A DNA stretch of 44,665 nt. It comes from JAJRXK01 sp964593155 (lineage in GTDB: Bacteria > Krumholzibacteriota > Krumholzibacteriia > JAJRXK01). Position 1 is the first letter of the stretch. The number at the start of each line of letters is the position of its first letter. The position numbers and the translations under genes are program-made. Where the stretch lies: contig CAZQHE010000014.1 in the NCBI GenBank assembly GCA_964593155.1, forward strand, positions 1 through 44,665, given 5' to 3'. The notes beneath the pieces are model-generated. The model had not been told where the DNA came from, did no database searches, and saw only the letters and a list, made by a program, of their open reading frames with translations. Positions 19,527-28,083 of the stretch are shown one piece after another.

Positions 19527-19817
19527 ATGCTCGACGACACGACGAAGAAGAAGGTCCGGGCCCGGCTGCGGCGGGTCGAAGGTCAGCTGGCCGCGCTGCG
19601 GCGGATGGTCGACGAGGACGCCTACTGCGTCGATCTGCTCATGCAGATCTCGGCGGCGCAGGGCGCGCTCGGGGCGACCGGACAGGTGATCCTGGGCAAG
19701 CACATCGAGACCTGCGTGAGCGACGCCTTCGAGCACGGCGACGACGACGACCGCCAGGAGAAGGTCGACGAGCTCATGGACGTGTTCGCGCGCTACAGCC
19801 GGATCGGAGCCCGATGA
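19527..19817 (+). CDS. csoR: CsoR/RcnR-family copper-sensing repressor
   Basis: 96 residues, all-helical DUF156 family. The Cu(I) ligand set of CsoR (Cys-His-Cys) is present as Cys34 (DAYCVD), His59 and Cys63 (GKHIETCV); RLRRVEGQLAALRRM is the family N-terminal helix. Metal binding releases the repressor from DNA. ATG 19527 is preceded by CGGAGAG and by a palindromic operator, so autoregulation is expected. The stop overlaps the permease ATG (ATGA), forming a two-gene copper-response operon. Confidence 0.94.
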   Translation: MLDDTTKKKVRARLRRVEGQLAALRRMVDEDAYCVDLLMQISAAQGALGATGQVILGKHIETCVSDAFEHGDDDDRQEKVDELMDVFARYSRIGAR

Positions 19818-21025
19818 TGTTCGAAGCACTCTGGCAGATCACCCTGGAACTCGCCCCGTGGCTGCTGCTGGGCATGGCGATCGCCGGCCTGCTGCACGGG
19901 CTGTTGCCGCCGGACTTCGTCGGGCGCCACCTGCGCGGACGCGCCGGCGTGGCCAAGGCCGTGGTGCTGGGCGTGCCGCTGCCGCTGTGCTCGTGCGGCG
20001 TCATTCCCACGGGACTCGGACTCAAGAAGGACGGGGCGAGCAACGGCGCGTCGGTGGGCTTCCTGATCAGCACGCCGCAGACGGGTGTGGACTCGATCCT
20101 CGTGAGCGCGTCGTTCCTCGGCTGGCCCTTCGCGATCTTCAAGGTCGCCGCAGCCGCGGTCACCGGTCTGGTGGGCGGATGGATCGCCGATCGTTCGACC
20201 CCTGCCGCGGCCGCCGACGCCACGGGCGCCGCGTGTTCGACCGGCGGAGGATCGCGCGGACCGCGCGCGATGGTCGACCACGCGCTCGACATCCTGCGCT
20301 CGATCTGGCACTGGCTCGCCTTCGGCATCATCGCCTCGGCGTTGATCACCAGCTTCGTCCCCGACGATTTCTTCGCCGGACTGGCCGAGGCCGGTGCCGT
20401 GGTGCCGATCCTCGCCGCACTGGCGGTGTCGCTGCCGCTGTACGTGTGCGCCACCGCCTCGGTGCCCATCGCCGCCGCGCTCGTCGCCAGCGGCATGCCC
20501 ACGGGCGCGGCGCTCGTGTTCCTCATGGCCGGAGCCGCGACCAACGTCGCCACCATCGGTGCGGTGTACCGCGGACTCGGTCTGCGCTCGCTCACCGCCT
20601 ACCTCGTGACGATCATCGGCGGCAGCATCGGCGCGGGCCTGCTCTTCGAGTCGCTGGTCACCTCGAGCGTCGAAGGGCCCCTGCACATGCACGAGCACAC
20701 GACCTGGTGGAGCGTTGCGAGCGCGGTCCTGTTGCTCGCATTGATGGCCTGGTTCGCCTTCGACGACCTGCGGCGCCGTCTCGGGGGTTTCTTCGCAGAG
20801 CCACAGGACGAGGCCGACGGCGCATCGGTCGAGGTGTCGGTCGAGGGCATGACCTGCAACAACTGCGTGGCCAACCTCGAACGCGCGCTGCGCCGCACCG
20901 AGGGTGTGACCGGCGTGAACGTCGAGCTCGAACCCGGCCGGGCGGTGGTGCAGGGCGCGGTGGATCGACGGACCGTGGAACGCGCGGTCGCCGATGCGGG
21001 GTTCACGGTGCCGGGGACGGCGTAG
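19814..21025 (+). CDS. SO_0444-type Cu/Zn efflux permease with fused HMA domain
   Basis: 403 residues. The permease part (about 1-330, roughly eight membrane segments) has the duplicated signatures PLPLCSCGVIPTGLGLKKDG and VCATASVPIAAALVASGMPT, with GFLISTPQTGVDS and FLMAGAATNVATI, as in the ArsP/DUF318 permeases of the SO_0444 type. A low-complexity loop (about 130-150) separates the halves. The C-terminal about 70 residues are a heavy-metal-associated domain with GMTCNNCVANLERAL (CxxC Cu(I) site) and a ferredoxin-like fold pattern. It is the only effector gene of the csoR operon, so it probably exports copper across the inner membrane, with the HMA domain delivering or sensing the ion. Confidence 0.88.
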   Translation: MMFEALWQITLELAPWLLLGMAIAGLLHGLLPPDFVGRHLRGRAGVAKAVVLGVPLPLCSCGVIPTGLGLKKDGASNGASVGFLISTPQTGVDSILVSASFLGWPFAIFKVAAAAVTGLVGGWIADRSTPAAAADATGAACSTGGGSRGPRAMVDHALDILRSIWHWLAFGIIASALITSFVPDDFFAGLAEAGAVVPILAALAVSLPLYVCATASVPIAAALVASGMPTGAALVFLMAGAATNVATIGAVYRGLGLRSLTAYLVTIIGGSIGAGLLFESLVTSSVEGPLHMHEHTTWWSVASAVLLLALMAWFAFDDLRRRLGGFFAEPQDEADGASVEVSVEGMTCNNCVANLERALRRTEGVTGVNVELEPGRAVVQGAVDRRTVERAVADAGFTVPGTA

Positions 21026-21101
21026 GGGATCGCAGGGTCGCGGGTCGCGCAGCGCTCCGCGCAGTTCGCGACCTGCGTCCAAATCTTTGACACCTGTGGA
21101 C

Positions 21102-21116
21102 GTTCCGCTCTGGAAC
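21102..21116. repeat. GTTCC/GGAAC palindrome (family copy 4)
   Basis: GTTCCGCTCTGGAAC, preceded by TGACACCTGTGGAC on the plus strand, in the 111-nt gap between the permease and the convergent barrel gene. It may serve both as a terminator-like hairpin and as a member of the repeat family; no T-run follows. Confidence 0.6.
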
Positions 21117-21136
21117 CCGGACGCTTCCGCCGCGCA

Positions 21137-21934
21137 TCACCTCGCCTCGTCCCCCCACCCGCGGTGGGAATACCGGATGCCCATCTGCAGGAACGGACCG
21201 GACCGATCGATCTCGAGCGGATTCCCGTTGGCGTCCGGGACCACGCCCCCCCCGCCGGAGAGATCGAGCTGATCGACCACACGCGCGCGGTAACCCGCGG
21301 TGAGGTGCAGCGACCAGTTCTCCGCCGACACGAAGTCGTATCCGGCGAACCCACTCCACTGCGGAGCAGTCCCGGACACGTCGCCGAGCGTGTCCCCCCC
21401 GAACTCCGTGCCCGTCAGATCGACCTCGCCGTCGACGAAGAAGACGCCGGCACTCCCGCCCAGGCGGAAGCGGTGCTCCGGCGCCGGCACGAACGCGGCG
21501 TACGACACACGTGCCTCGAGGGTCCGGAAACGGAGGTCGAGCGGGGCCAGGGGGAGGTCGGGATCGAAGAACCACCACCGTTCGCGTTCGACCCCGTCTC
21601 GGTCGAGGAACCACGAGAGATCGACCGACCAGCGCCGCGTGACCTCCGTCCCCACCCGGATGCCGAGCGTTCGCTCGTAGGAACGGAAGCCGTCCAGGGC
21701 GAAGTCTTCGTACGCAGGATCACCGTCGAGCTGACCGACGAGCTGATCGGCGTCCTCCATGGACACGAGACCGACGCCGCCCACGACCTCGAGGTACGCC
21801 CAGGCGCGCTCGTCGACGCCCGCGGCACATGCCTCCGGCACCACCAGCGGGGTGAGCGTGAACGGGATCGAAGCCAAGACAACGGCGAACGCTTCCGTCC
21901 TGCGGACGAAGACGGGGAATCGAAGACGGTCCAT
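21137..21934 (-). CDS. Predicted outer-membrane beta-barrel protein, function unknown
   Basis: 265 residues. Signal peptide FAVVLASIPFTLTPLVVPEACA, then a region with alternating polar/hydrophobic strands: RTLGIRVGTEVTRRWSVDLS, LEARVSYAAFVP, RFRLGGSAGVFFVDGEV, WSLHLTAGYRARV, ending GPFLQMGIRYSHRGW. This pattern fits an 8- to 10-strand OmpW/OmpA-like barrel, but no specific family can be named. ATG 21932-21934 has GAGGAAG in front and gives the signal peptide directly. Its 3' end faces the copper permease. Confidence 0.65.
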   Translation of the reverse strand: MDRLRFPVFVRRTEAFAVVLASIPFTLTPLVVPEACAAGVDERAWAYLEVVGGVGLVSMEDADQLVGQLDGDPAYEDFALDGFRSYERTLGIRVGTEVTRRWSVDLSWFLDRDGVERERWWFFDPDLPLAPLDLRFRTLEARVSYAAFVPAPEHRFRLGGSAGVFFVDGEVDLTGTEFGGDTLGDVSGTAPQWSGFAGYDFVSAENWSLHLTAGYRARVVDQLDLSGGGGVVPDANGNPLEIDRSGPFLQMGIRYSHRGWGDEAR

Positions 21935-22227
21935 GACTCGCTTCCTCGGAGATGCGCACGCGCCGCGTTCCCACACGACCACGGCAACGACCGGCGAAGA
22001 GGTCGACCATCGAACACCCTTCGGAACCGGCGAGAACTTCACCGTCCGATTCTTGCGAGTCGTGGGCCAGGAGCGGCGTGCCGAGCGCCCACAGGACGGA
22101 ATCGGGACGTTCGCGGCCTCGGAGCAGCGTTTCCGCGCGATCGCGGAACGTCGGGAAGTTGCCGACGGAGTCACTTCCGCGTGCTCTACCGCGAACACCC
22201 CTGTGCGCGTGCGCGCACCGAGGGCAC
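21935..22227. other. Intergenic region with an inverted repeat
   Basis: 293 nt between two minus-strand genes. The only clear structure is TTCCGCG-CGAT-CGCGGAA at 22131-22148, close to the 3' end of the LVIVD gene but without a T-run. A promoter for the barrel gene is expected here but no good match was found. Confidence 0.4.
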
Positions 22228-24399
22228 CTATCGCACCAGCACCGCCCGCCGCACCTGCTCGCCGGTCGGATGGATCACCCTCACGAGATACACGCCGCTG
22301 GCCAACGGACGCCCCTGGTCGTCACGTGCCGACCAGGGGATCTCGACGCGCCCACCTGCGGACAGTGCCTGCGACCGACCCATGACCCGCCGACCGCTCG
22401 CATCGAACACATCGACCACCAAGCGTCCCGGTCCCGGTGCATCGACGACGAACGTCGTCCGGGGGTTGAATGGATTGGGAGCCACACGCAGGCGCAGCCC
22501 GTCGACCGCGCTTCCCGGTGGACGCACGGCGACCGGCTGCAACAGGTTGTCCAGCTGGTACCAGCCTCCCTCCCATCCGGCCACGTGCACGGTGCGTCCG
22601 GCCGCACACACGCCGATGGCGAAGTCGTCGCACTCGAAGTGAGCGACCTCGACGACCTCGGCGGGATCGCTCGTGTCGTAGGCGCGCACGCGCAATCCGT
22701 CGGCCACGTACAGCCATGGGGACGACGCCGACAGATCCTGGGCACCCCCCGGTGTGTCGATCAGGTCGACCGTGGCCGGCACCGTCGGGTCGCTCACGTC
22801 GAGCACGGTGATCCCGCGCCAGTCCCTGGCCACGTACAGGCGGTCGCCGTCGAGTTCGAGGTCGTAGTTGGTCCCGGTGAGCGAGGCATAGCCCACGGTC
22901 GTCATGCTGGTCACGTCGATCACCCGTACCGGACCGTCACGGTCGGCCACGTAGGCGTGGTCGGCGTGAAGGAGCACGTCGCGGGGAAAGGCGATCGTGC
23001 CCAGGCGACCGATCTCCACCGGCGCGCCGGGGTCGGTGACGTCGAAGACGTACAGGCCCCAGTACCGATCGACGACGGCCAGCCGGTCCCCGTCGACCGA
23101 AACGCCGACCGCCCCCGACCCCAGGGCGTACTCGGGCAGCTCGATCGTTCCCAGCACCTGGGGACGATGCGGCAGCGAGGCGTCGACGATCACCACGCCC
23201 GTCTCGGCGGCCGCCACATAGGCCACGCCGTCCTCCACGTCGAGCTGTTGCGGACCGCCGGCGATCTCCACCGTGGCCAGGTGCAGCGCATCTCCCGCCG
23301 CGGTCGAACGCAGGACGTGCAGACCGTGACGCGGATCCACGACGTAGCCGACCGATCCCTCGGTGCACACCTTGCGGAGTTCTCCGACGCCGTCCTGCGA
23401 CCAGATCGACACGGGGCTGGCCGGCGTCGAAACGTCGATCGTCCGCACTCCGCCGAAGCCGTCGGCCAGATGCGCCCGCTCGCCGAGAACCGCGACGCCC
23501 CGGCCGTCCCCCGTGGTGCCCACGGCGCCGAGCACCGGAAGCCCGCTGGCGGCGTCGAGATCGACCACGCTCAGACCGCCCAGGTCCTGCGCCACGAAGG
23601 CCAGGTCGCCGTCGATCCTCACGTCGTGCCCCGTGCTGGGCAACCAGTCGCCGGCGGCGAGCGCCGGAGCCGAGGGCGGGGCGAGGTCGAAGGCCGTGAT
23701 GCCGGTGTAGTCGTCCACGACCACGGCCCGCGTTCCGTCGGCGTCGAGTGCCATCGGCGTGTACGAGAGCGCCACGGTGTGCTCGAGCCGGATGTCCGCC
23801 GGGTCGGACACGTCGAAGACCTTCATCGCGCTCTCGGCGTTGTCGGCCACGTAGGCGCGATCCCCCACCACGGCGACGTCGATGGGATACAGGTCGTGGG
23901 TGTAGGCACCCAGTTCGACGGGATTCGACGGATCGCTCAGATCGCACACGCGCAGACCCGCGACTCCCTCGGCCACCACGGCCCGTCCGTTCACGAGCCG
24001 CACGGCGTGGGCCACGCCGTCGGTGACCGAGGCACCGATCTCCTGGGGAGCACCCGGATCGCTCAGATCGATCAGTCGCAGTCCACCGCGGTCGGCGGCC
24101 ACGGCGGCCAGGTCCCCGGCACGGTCGATTCCGAGCACGACCCCGTGCACTCGCACCCGACCCAGCAACCGCGGCGCGTCGGGATCGGAGTTGTCGAACA
24201 CCCGCACGCGCGAGCCCTCGCCCACCAGCAACAGATCCACGGCCGCGTGGACCGCCTGCGCCGGCCCCATGGCCCACCGTGCAGCGACTTCCAGGGAATC
24301 GGCGTCGCCCGGAACGGCGAAAGCCCGCCCCGTCGGCAACGTCGTCAGAAGGATCAGGACCAACAGCGAACGCGAAGTCGGCGCGGTACGACGAGCCAT
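22228..24399 (-). CDS. Secreted LVIVD-repeat beta-propeller protein with C-terminal FlgD/sorting-like domain
   Basis: 723 residues. Signal peptide SLLVLILLTTLPTGRAFA, then about thirteen repeats of roughly 45 residues carrying the LVIVD pattern (for example LRLIDLSDPGAPQEIG, LRVCDLSDPSNPVELG, LYVFDVTDPGAPVEIG), which form beta-propeller blades. The last 85 residues match the FlgD-like/type A sorting domain seen in FCB bacteria: VAPNPFNPRTTF, VFDASGRRV, WSARDDQGRPLASGVYLVRV and a basic C-terminus (RRAVLVR). It is therefore likely exported and anchored at the cell surface or secreted. ATG 24397-24399 was chosen for the GGGGAG site and signal peptide. Ligand unknown. Confidence 0.85.
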   Translation of the reverse strand: MARRTAPTSRSLLVLILLTTLPTGRAFAVPGDADSLEVAARWAMGPAQAVHAAVDLLLVGEGSRVRVFDNSDPDAPRLLGRVRVHGVVLGIDRAGDLAAVAADRGGLRLIDLSDPGAPQEIGASVTDGVAHAVRLVNGRAVVAEGVAGLRVCDLSDPSNPVELGAYTHDLYPIDVAVVGDRAYVADNAESAMKVFDVSDPADIRLEHTVALSYTPMALDADGTRAVVVDDYTGITAFDLAPPSAPALAAGDWLPSTGHDVRIDGDLAFVAQDLGGLSVVDLDAASGLPVLGAVGTTGDGRGVAVLGERAHLADGFGGVRTIDVSTPASPVSIWSQDGVGELRKVCTEGSVGYVVDPRHGLHVLRSTAAGDALHLATVEIAGGPQQLDVEDGVAYVAAAETGVVIVDASLPHRPQVLGTIELPEYALGSGAVGVSVDGDRLAVVDRYWGLYVFDVTDPGAPVEIGRLGTIAFPRDVLLHADHAYVADRDGPVRVIDVTSMTTVGYASLTGTNYDLELDGDRLYVARDWRGITVLDVSDPTVPATVDLIDTPGGAQDLSASSPWLYVADGLRVRAYDTSDPAEVVEVAHFECDDFAIGVCAAGRTVHVAGWEGGWYQLDNLLQPVAVRPPGSAVDGLRLRVAPNPFNPRTTFVVDAPGPGRLVVDVFDASGRRVMGRSQALSAGGRVEIPWSARDDQGRPLASGVYLVRVIHPTGEQVRRAVLVR

Positions 24400-24620
24400 G
24401 GCGGATCTCCCCGACGGAGCCCGCACCACGCGCCCCCGCGGGTCACGGGCGCGAGCGATGATCGATCGTGACGACCGCCGTCAGCATACCCCCCGCGGAC
24501 AGCGGAGGACGATGATGCATCCGGACCACGCCTCCCCCCGCTCGGGCATCGAGCTTGACGACCCCACGACACGCGACCGATGCTGCGTGTCGACCGAACA
24601 CCCTCGGCAAGGAGACGGTC

Positions 24621-25004
24621 ATGGAGATCCTGCTCATCGTGGTCCAGCTCTTCATCGCCGCGGCGATGGTCGACGTCTGGCTGATCCGCTACGACAAGCC
24701 GCAGCGCGCGCGCGGCGGCGACGCCACGACGATGGTCGAGGAGTTCCGCGTGTACGGACTGCCCGACTGGTTCCGCAACGTCGTGCGCGTGCTCAAACTG
24801 CTCAGCGGAGCTCTTCTGATCATCGGCCTCTGGATCCCGATGACGGCACTCGCCGGGGGCATCGCGCTGGTCGTGCTGATGGGCGGCGCCATCGCCATGC
24901 ACGCCAAGGCAGGCGACCCGTTCCACAAGTACGTGCCCGCGACGACCTTCTTCCTGTTGAGTTGCTTCGTGGTGTACGCCCGGCTGCCCGAGGGAACGTT
25001 CTGA
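24621..25004 (+). CDS. DoxX-like small membrane protein
   Basis: 127 residues with four predicted transmembrane helices (LLIVVQLFIAAAMVDVWLI, LKLLSGALLIIGLWIP, AGGIALVVLMGGAIAMHA, TTFFLLSCFVVYA). The pattern FRVYGLPDWFRNVVRVLKLL followed by hydrophobic helices is typical of the DoxX-like family, a group of small membrane proteins of uncertain role. AAGGAG lies 7 nt before the ATG. The 220 nt upstream contain no other gene. It is divergent from the LVIVD gene and convergent with the MFS gene. Confidence 0.75.
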   Translation: MEILLIVVQLFIAAAMVDVWLIRYDKPQRARGGDATTMVEEFRVYGLPDWFRNVVRVLKLLSGALLIIGLWIPMTALAGGIALVVLMGGAIAMHAKAGDPFHKYVPATTFFLLSCFVVYARLPEGTF

Positions 25005-25068
25005 GTCGGCGCGACGACGCGCGATTCACACGATCACGAACACGCCGCGCACCGCGCAACGCCGCGCG

Positions 25069-26337
25069 TCAGGTTCGCTCCTCGACCACGCCGGCCACGA
25101 CCGTCGACGTCCGCGCCGCCGGCCGCCCCCGCTCCGCCCAGTGCAGGATTCCCAGCGCCGACACGCTGAGCACCGAGTAGCCGCCGACGAAGGGCACGAG
25201 CGTTCCGTCCAGCATCTGCCCGATGGCCCCACCCAGTGCCACTGCGATCGCCAGCGACAACGACGCCACCAGTGCCGCCCCCACCCCGGCCACGTCACCG
25301 AGCGTCTCCATGGCCAGGGCGTTGATGTTGCCGAAGACGATGCCGACGAAGAAGAAGGTCGCCAGCAGGTAGAACATGAGCGTGACCAAGGGCGGGATCC
25401 CCCCGTAGGCCAGCGTGACTGCCAGGTACGCCAGCGACAGCACCGAGATCGTCTCCAGGGCCCGGCGCGTGAGGTGGAACATGCCGTGCCGCGACACCAG
25501 GCGCCGGTTCACGAGCGCGGCCACGCCGATCGACGCCGCCACCAGTCCGAAGTACACCGCGAACAGATCGCCGACGCCGTAGATCCCCACGAAGATCTGC
25601 TGTGACGAACTCAGGTAGCCGATGAACGCCCCCGAAGACACGCCGGCCGCCACCGTGAATCCCATCGCACACCGCTGGCGCAGAACGATCGCCGCACTGC
25701 GGCCGAGTTCGGCGAACGACAGAGGGTGGAGTTTGCACGGCGTTAGCGTCTCGGGCTGACGCAGACAGAACCTCGTGGCCACACCCACCCCGAGCAGCAG
25801 GAACACCGTGAAGATCGCCCGCCAGTCGGCCACCGCGAGCACGGCCTGCCCCAGGAAGGGCGCCAGGATCGGCACGAGGATGAACACCGACATGATCGTC
25901 GACATGATCTCGGCCATGGCGCGTCCGGCGTACAGGTCGCGGATCAGGGCCATCGAAACGCTGCGCGGACCGGCCACGCCCAGTCCCTGGAGGAAGCGTC
26001 CGACGAGCATGGTCGTGAAGCTCTGCGCGAAGAGCGACAGCAGGCAGCCCACCGCGAAGATCACCAGGCCCGAGAACACCATGGGCTTGCGGCCGGTGCT
26101 GTCGGAGATCGGCCCGTAGAGCAGTTGGCCGAAGGCCATGCCCACCATGAGCGTGGTGATCACCTGCTGGGTCCGGTTCGCGTCGGTCACTCCGAGGTCG
26201 GCGCCGATGTGCGGCAGGGCGGGCAGCATGGCGTCGATCGACAGCGCCACCAGCGAGACCAGCAGCGCGATCATCGCGATGAACTCGCCGTGGGCGGGCT
26301 GGCCCGGCGGGGCGGCGGAGGACGGGCTCGGCGACAT
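25069..26337 (-). CDS. MFS drug-resistance transporter, Bcr/CflA type
   Basis: 422 residues, 12 transmembrane helices. The first helix region shows LSIDAMLPALPHIGADLGV and the loop 2-3 motif GPISDSTGRKP, both characteristic of the Bcr/CflA DHA1 subfamily; motif C-like GLGVAGPRSVSMALIRD follows. These inner-membrane proton antiporters export drugs or metabolites. The ATG at 26335-26337 is preferred because it precedes the first helix closely; a GTG at 26451 would add 38 Pro-rich residues and start 3 nt after the chemoreceptor stop. It could be the last gene of the hydrogenase-chemoreceptor operon, but the 117-nt gap makes this uncertain. Confidence 0.88.
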   Translation of the reverse strand: MSPSPSSAAPPGQPAHGEFIAMIALLVSLVALSIDAMLPALPHIGADLGVTDANRTQQVITTLMVGMAFGQLLYGPISDSTGRKPMVFSGLVIFAVGCLLSLFAQSFTTMLVGRFLQGLGVAGPRSVSMALIRDLYAGRAMAEIMSTIMSVFILVPILAPFLGQAVLAVADWRAIFTVFLLLGVGVATRFCLRQPETLTPCKLHPLSFAELGRSAAIVLRQRCAMGFTVAAGVSSGAFIGYLSSSQQIFVGIYGVGDLFAVYFGLVAASIGVAALVNRRLVSRHGMFHLTRRALETISVLSLAYLAVTLAYGGIPPLVTLMFYLLATFFFVGIVFGNINALAMETLGDVAGVGAALVASLSLAIAVALGGAIGQMLDGTLVPFVGGYSVLSVSALGILHWAERGRPAARTSTVVAGVVEERT

Positions 26338-26454
26338 TGCACGGCTCGCGGGTGCGGGGAACGCCGGCGTCACCGGCGAGCCGAGAAGTTCGCTGCGCGG
26401 GGCGGGGTCGGCAAGACCGGGCGGCGGGCGCCCGGGACGATCCGTTCCCACGCC

Positions 26455-28083
26455 TCAGATCCGGAAGCGCTGGATCTCCTCCTCGAGCGACGCCGCATCG
26501 TCGAGCAACGAGCGCGACGTGGCCGCCGAGGTCTGCGCGCCCTCGTTGTGCTCGCGTGTCGCCCCGTCGATCGCATCGACGGTGGTCGCGATCTCCGAGG
26601 TCGCTGCCGACTGCTGCTCGGCGGCCGTCGAGATGCTGCCGATCGCCTCGGTCACCGAGGCCACGCCGGCGTTGATCTCGGCCAGAGACGTCCCCGCCCG
26701 CTCGGCCAGCGCGAGAACGTCGTCGGCCACGTCGGCCCCCTTGCCCATCTCGGTCACCGAACGCTGGGTGCCGTCGTTCATCTGCGCGATCGAACGCGAG
26801 ATGTTCTCCGTCGCCTCCTGGGTCCGCTGGGCCAGGGCGCGGACCTCCTCGGCCACCACCGCGAAGCCGCGCCCGTGCTCGCCGGCGCGGGCGGCCTCGA
26901 TCGTCGCGTTCAGGGCCAGCAGGTTCGTCTGCCCGGCGATCGAGTCGATCAACTCGACCACACCGCTGATCCCACGCGAGTGCTCGTCGAGTTCGTCGAC
27001 CAGCGACGACGCGCCGCTCACCGTGGCCGCGAGATCGCGCATGGACTCTACGGCCTGCGACACGACCTCGCCCCCTTCGCGGGCCCGGTCGCCCGCGTCG
27101 GTCGAGGTCTGCTGCAGGGCCGAGGCCTGCGAGGCCACCTCGCGGCTCGTGGCCGCCATCTCCTCGGTCGAAGCGGCGATCTGCGTGGTGCGCGAGCGCT
27201 GCTGTTCGATCTTCTCGGCCATCGACTCGTTGATGGTGGCGATCTCCGAACTGTGCTCGCGCACGCGGGCCGCGCCCGTCGCCGCCCGCTCGACGATCCG
27301 GTGCACCTGCTCGAGGAAGGCGTTCAGCGTCTCGGCCAATCGGCCGATCTCGTCGCGCCGGGTCACCGGAATGCGGTAGGTGAGGTCCTCCGGTGCGTCG
27401 CGGAAATGATCGAGCATCCCGATGAAGCGCGAGAGCGGACGCCCGAGGAACACGTGCACCAGCAGGGCCAGCACGACGCACAGTGCGACCACCAGGATCG
27501 ATCCGCTGCGGATCGCCTCGGTGCGGGCGGTCGCCATGCTCTCGGCGGCGTCCTTCTTCGCCGCGAGTACGGCGTCGCGCGAGAAGGCCATGTACAGTGC
27601 ACCGCCGAACCCCGATTCCGGCCAGTCGAGATGGCAACGACGGCAATCCGGTTCGATCGGCTCGACGCTCAACAGCTCCAGTCGATCCGGCCGTTCGGAC
27701 ATCTGGGTCTCGAAGGTCGAGCGTTCGAAGTGCTCGTCGGGGAAGGGTGCGCCCAGGCGCGACGGGTCGGTCGAGTTCACGACCTTCCCGCCCTGGCTGA
27801 ACAGACTGAACTCGACGAGTCCCTCGATCGAACGCTGGGCGTCGAGCGCCCGGGCGAACTTCTCCATCTCGCCGCGCTCGAGCGATCCGGCAACCGCGAA
27901 CTTCGCGGCGCGCGCCACGTTCGTGGCGTTCGCTCGTTCGTAGTCGAGCAGCCGAGCGATCGCCTCGTCGGACTGCTGCTCCAACCGGGCGATCTCCTGG
28001 CGCACCTGCCAGAACTGCGCCCCCGACAGCAGGACCACCATCGAGCCGGTCAGGATGAGTGCGAGTTTGACGTGGAGCCTCAT
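26455..28083 (-). CDS. Methyl-accepting chemotaxis protein with periplasmic c-type haem motif
   Basis: 542 residues. TM1 about 8-25, a periplasmic domain about 26-192, TM2 about 193-213, HAMP about 214-268, then a long coiled-coil signalling domain with the hairpin tip GQTNLLALNATIEAARAGE and GFAVVAEEVRALAQRT. The periplasmic domain has a single CRRCH (Cys147-Cys150-His151), the covalent c-haem site, in a context (EPDCRRCHLDWPESG) like haem-containing sensor domains of other chemoreceptors. There is no C-terminal CheR-tethering pentapeptide (it ends QRFRI). The start overlaps the hydrogenase small-subunit stop as ATGA, so it is co-translated with the hydrogenase. Inference: it senses redox state or H2 via that enzyme. 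Confidence 0.92.
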   Translation of the reverse strand: MRLHVKLALILTGSMVVLLSGAQFWQVRQEIARLEQQSDEAIARLLDYERANATNVARAAKFAVAGSLERGEMEKFARALDAQRSIEGLVEFSLFSQGGKVVNSTDPSRLGAPFPDEHFERSTFETQMSERPDRLELLSVEPIEPDCRRCHLDWPESGFGGALYMAFSRDAVLAAKKDAAESMATARTEAIRSGSILVVALCVVLALLVHVFLGRPLSRFIGMLDHFRDAPEDLTYRIPVTRRDEIGRLAETLNAFLEQVHRIVERAATGAARVREHSSEIATINESMAEKIEQQRSRTTQIAASTEEMAATSREVASQASALQQTSTDAGDRAREGGEVVSQAVESMRDLAATVSGASSLVDELDEHSRGISGVVELIDSIAGQTNLLALNATIEAARAGEHGRGFAVVAEEVRALAQRTQEATENISRSIAQMNDGTQRSVTEMGKGADVADDVLALAERAGTSLAEINAGVASVTEAIGSISTAAEQQSAATSEIATTVDAIDGATREHNEGAQTSAATSRSLLDDAASLEEEIQRFRI

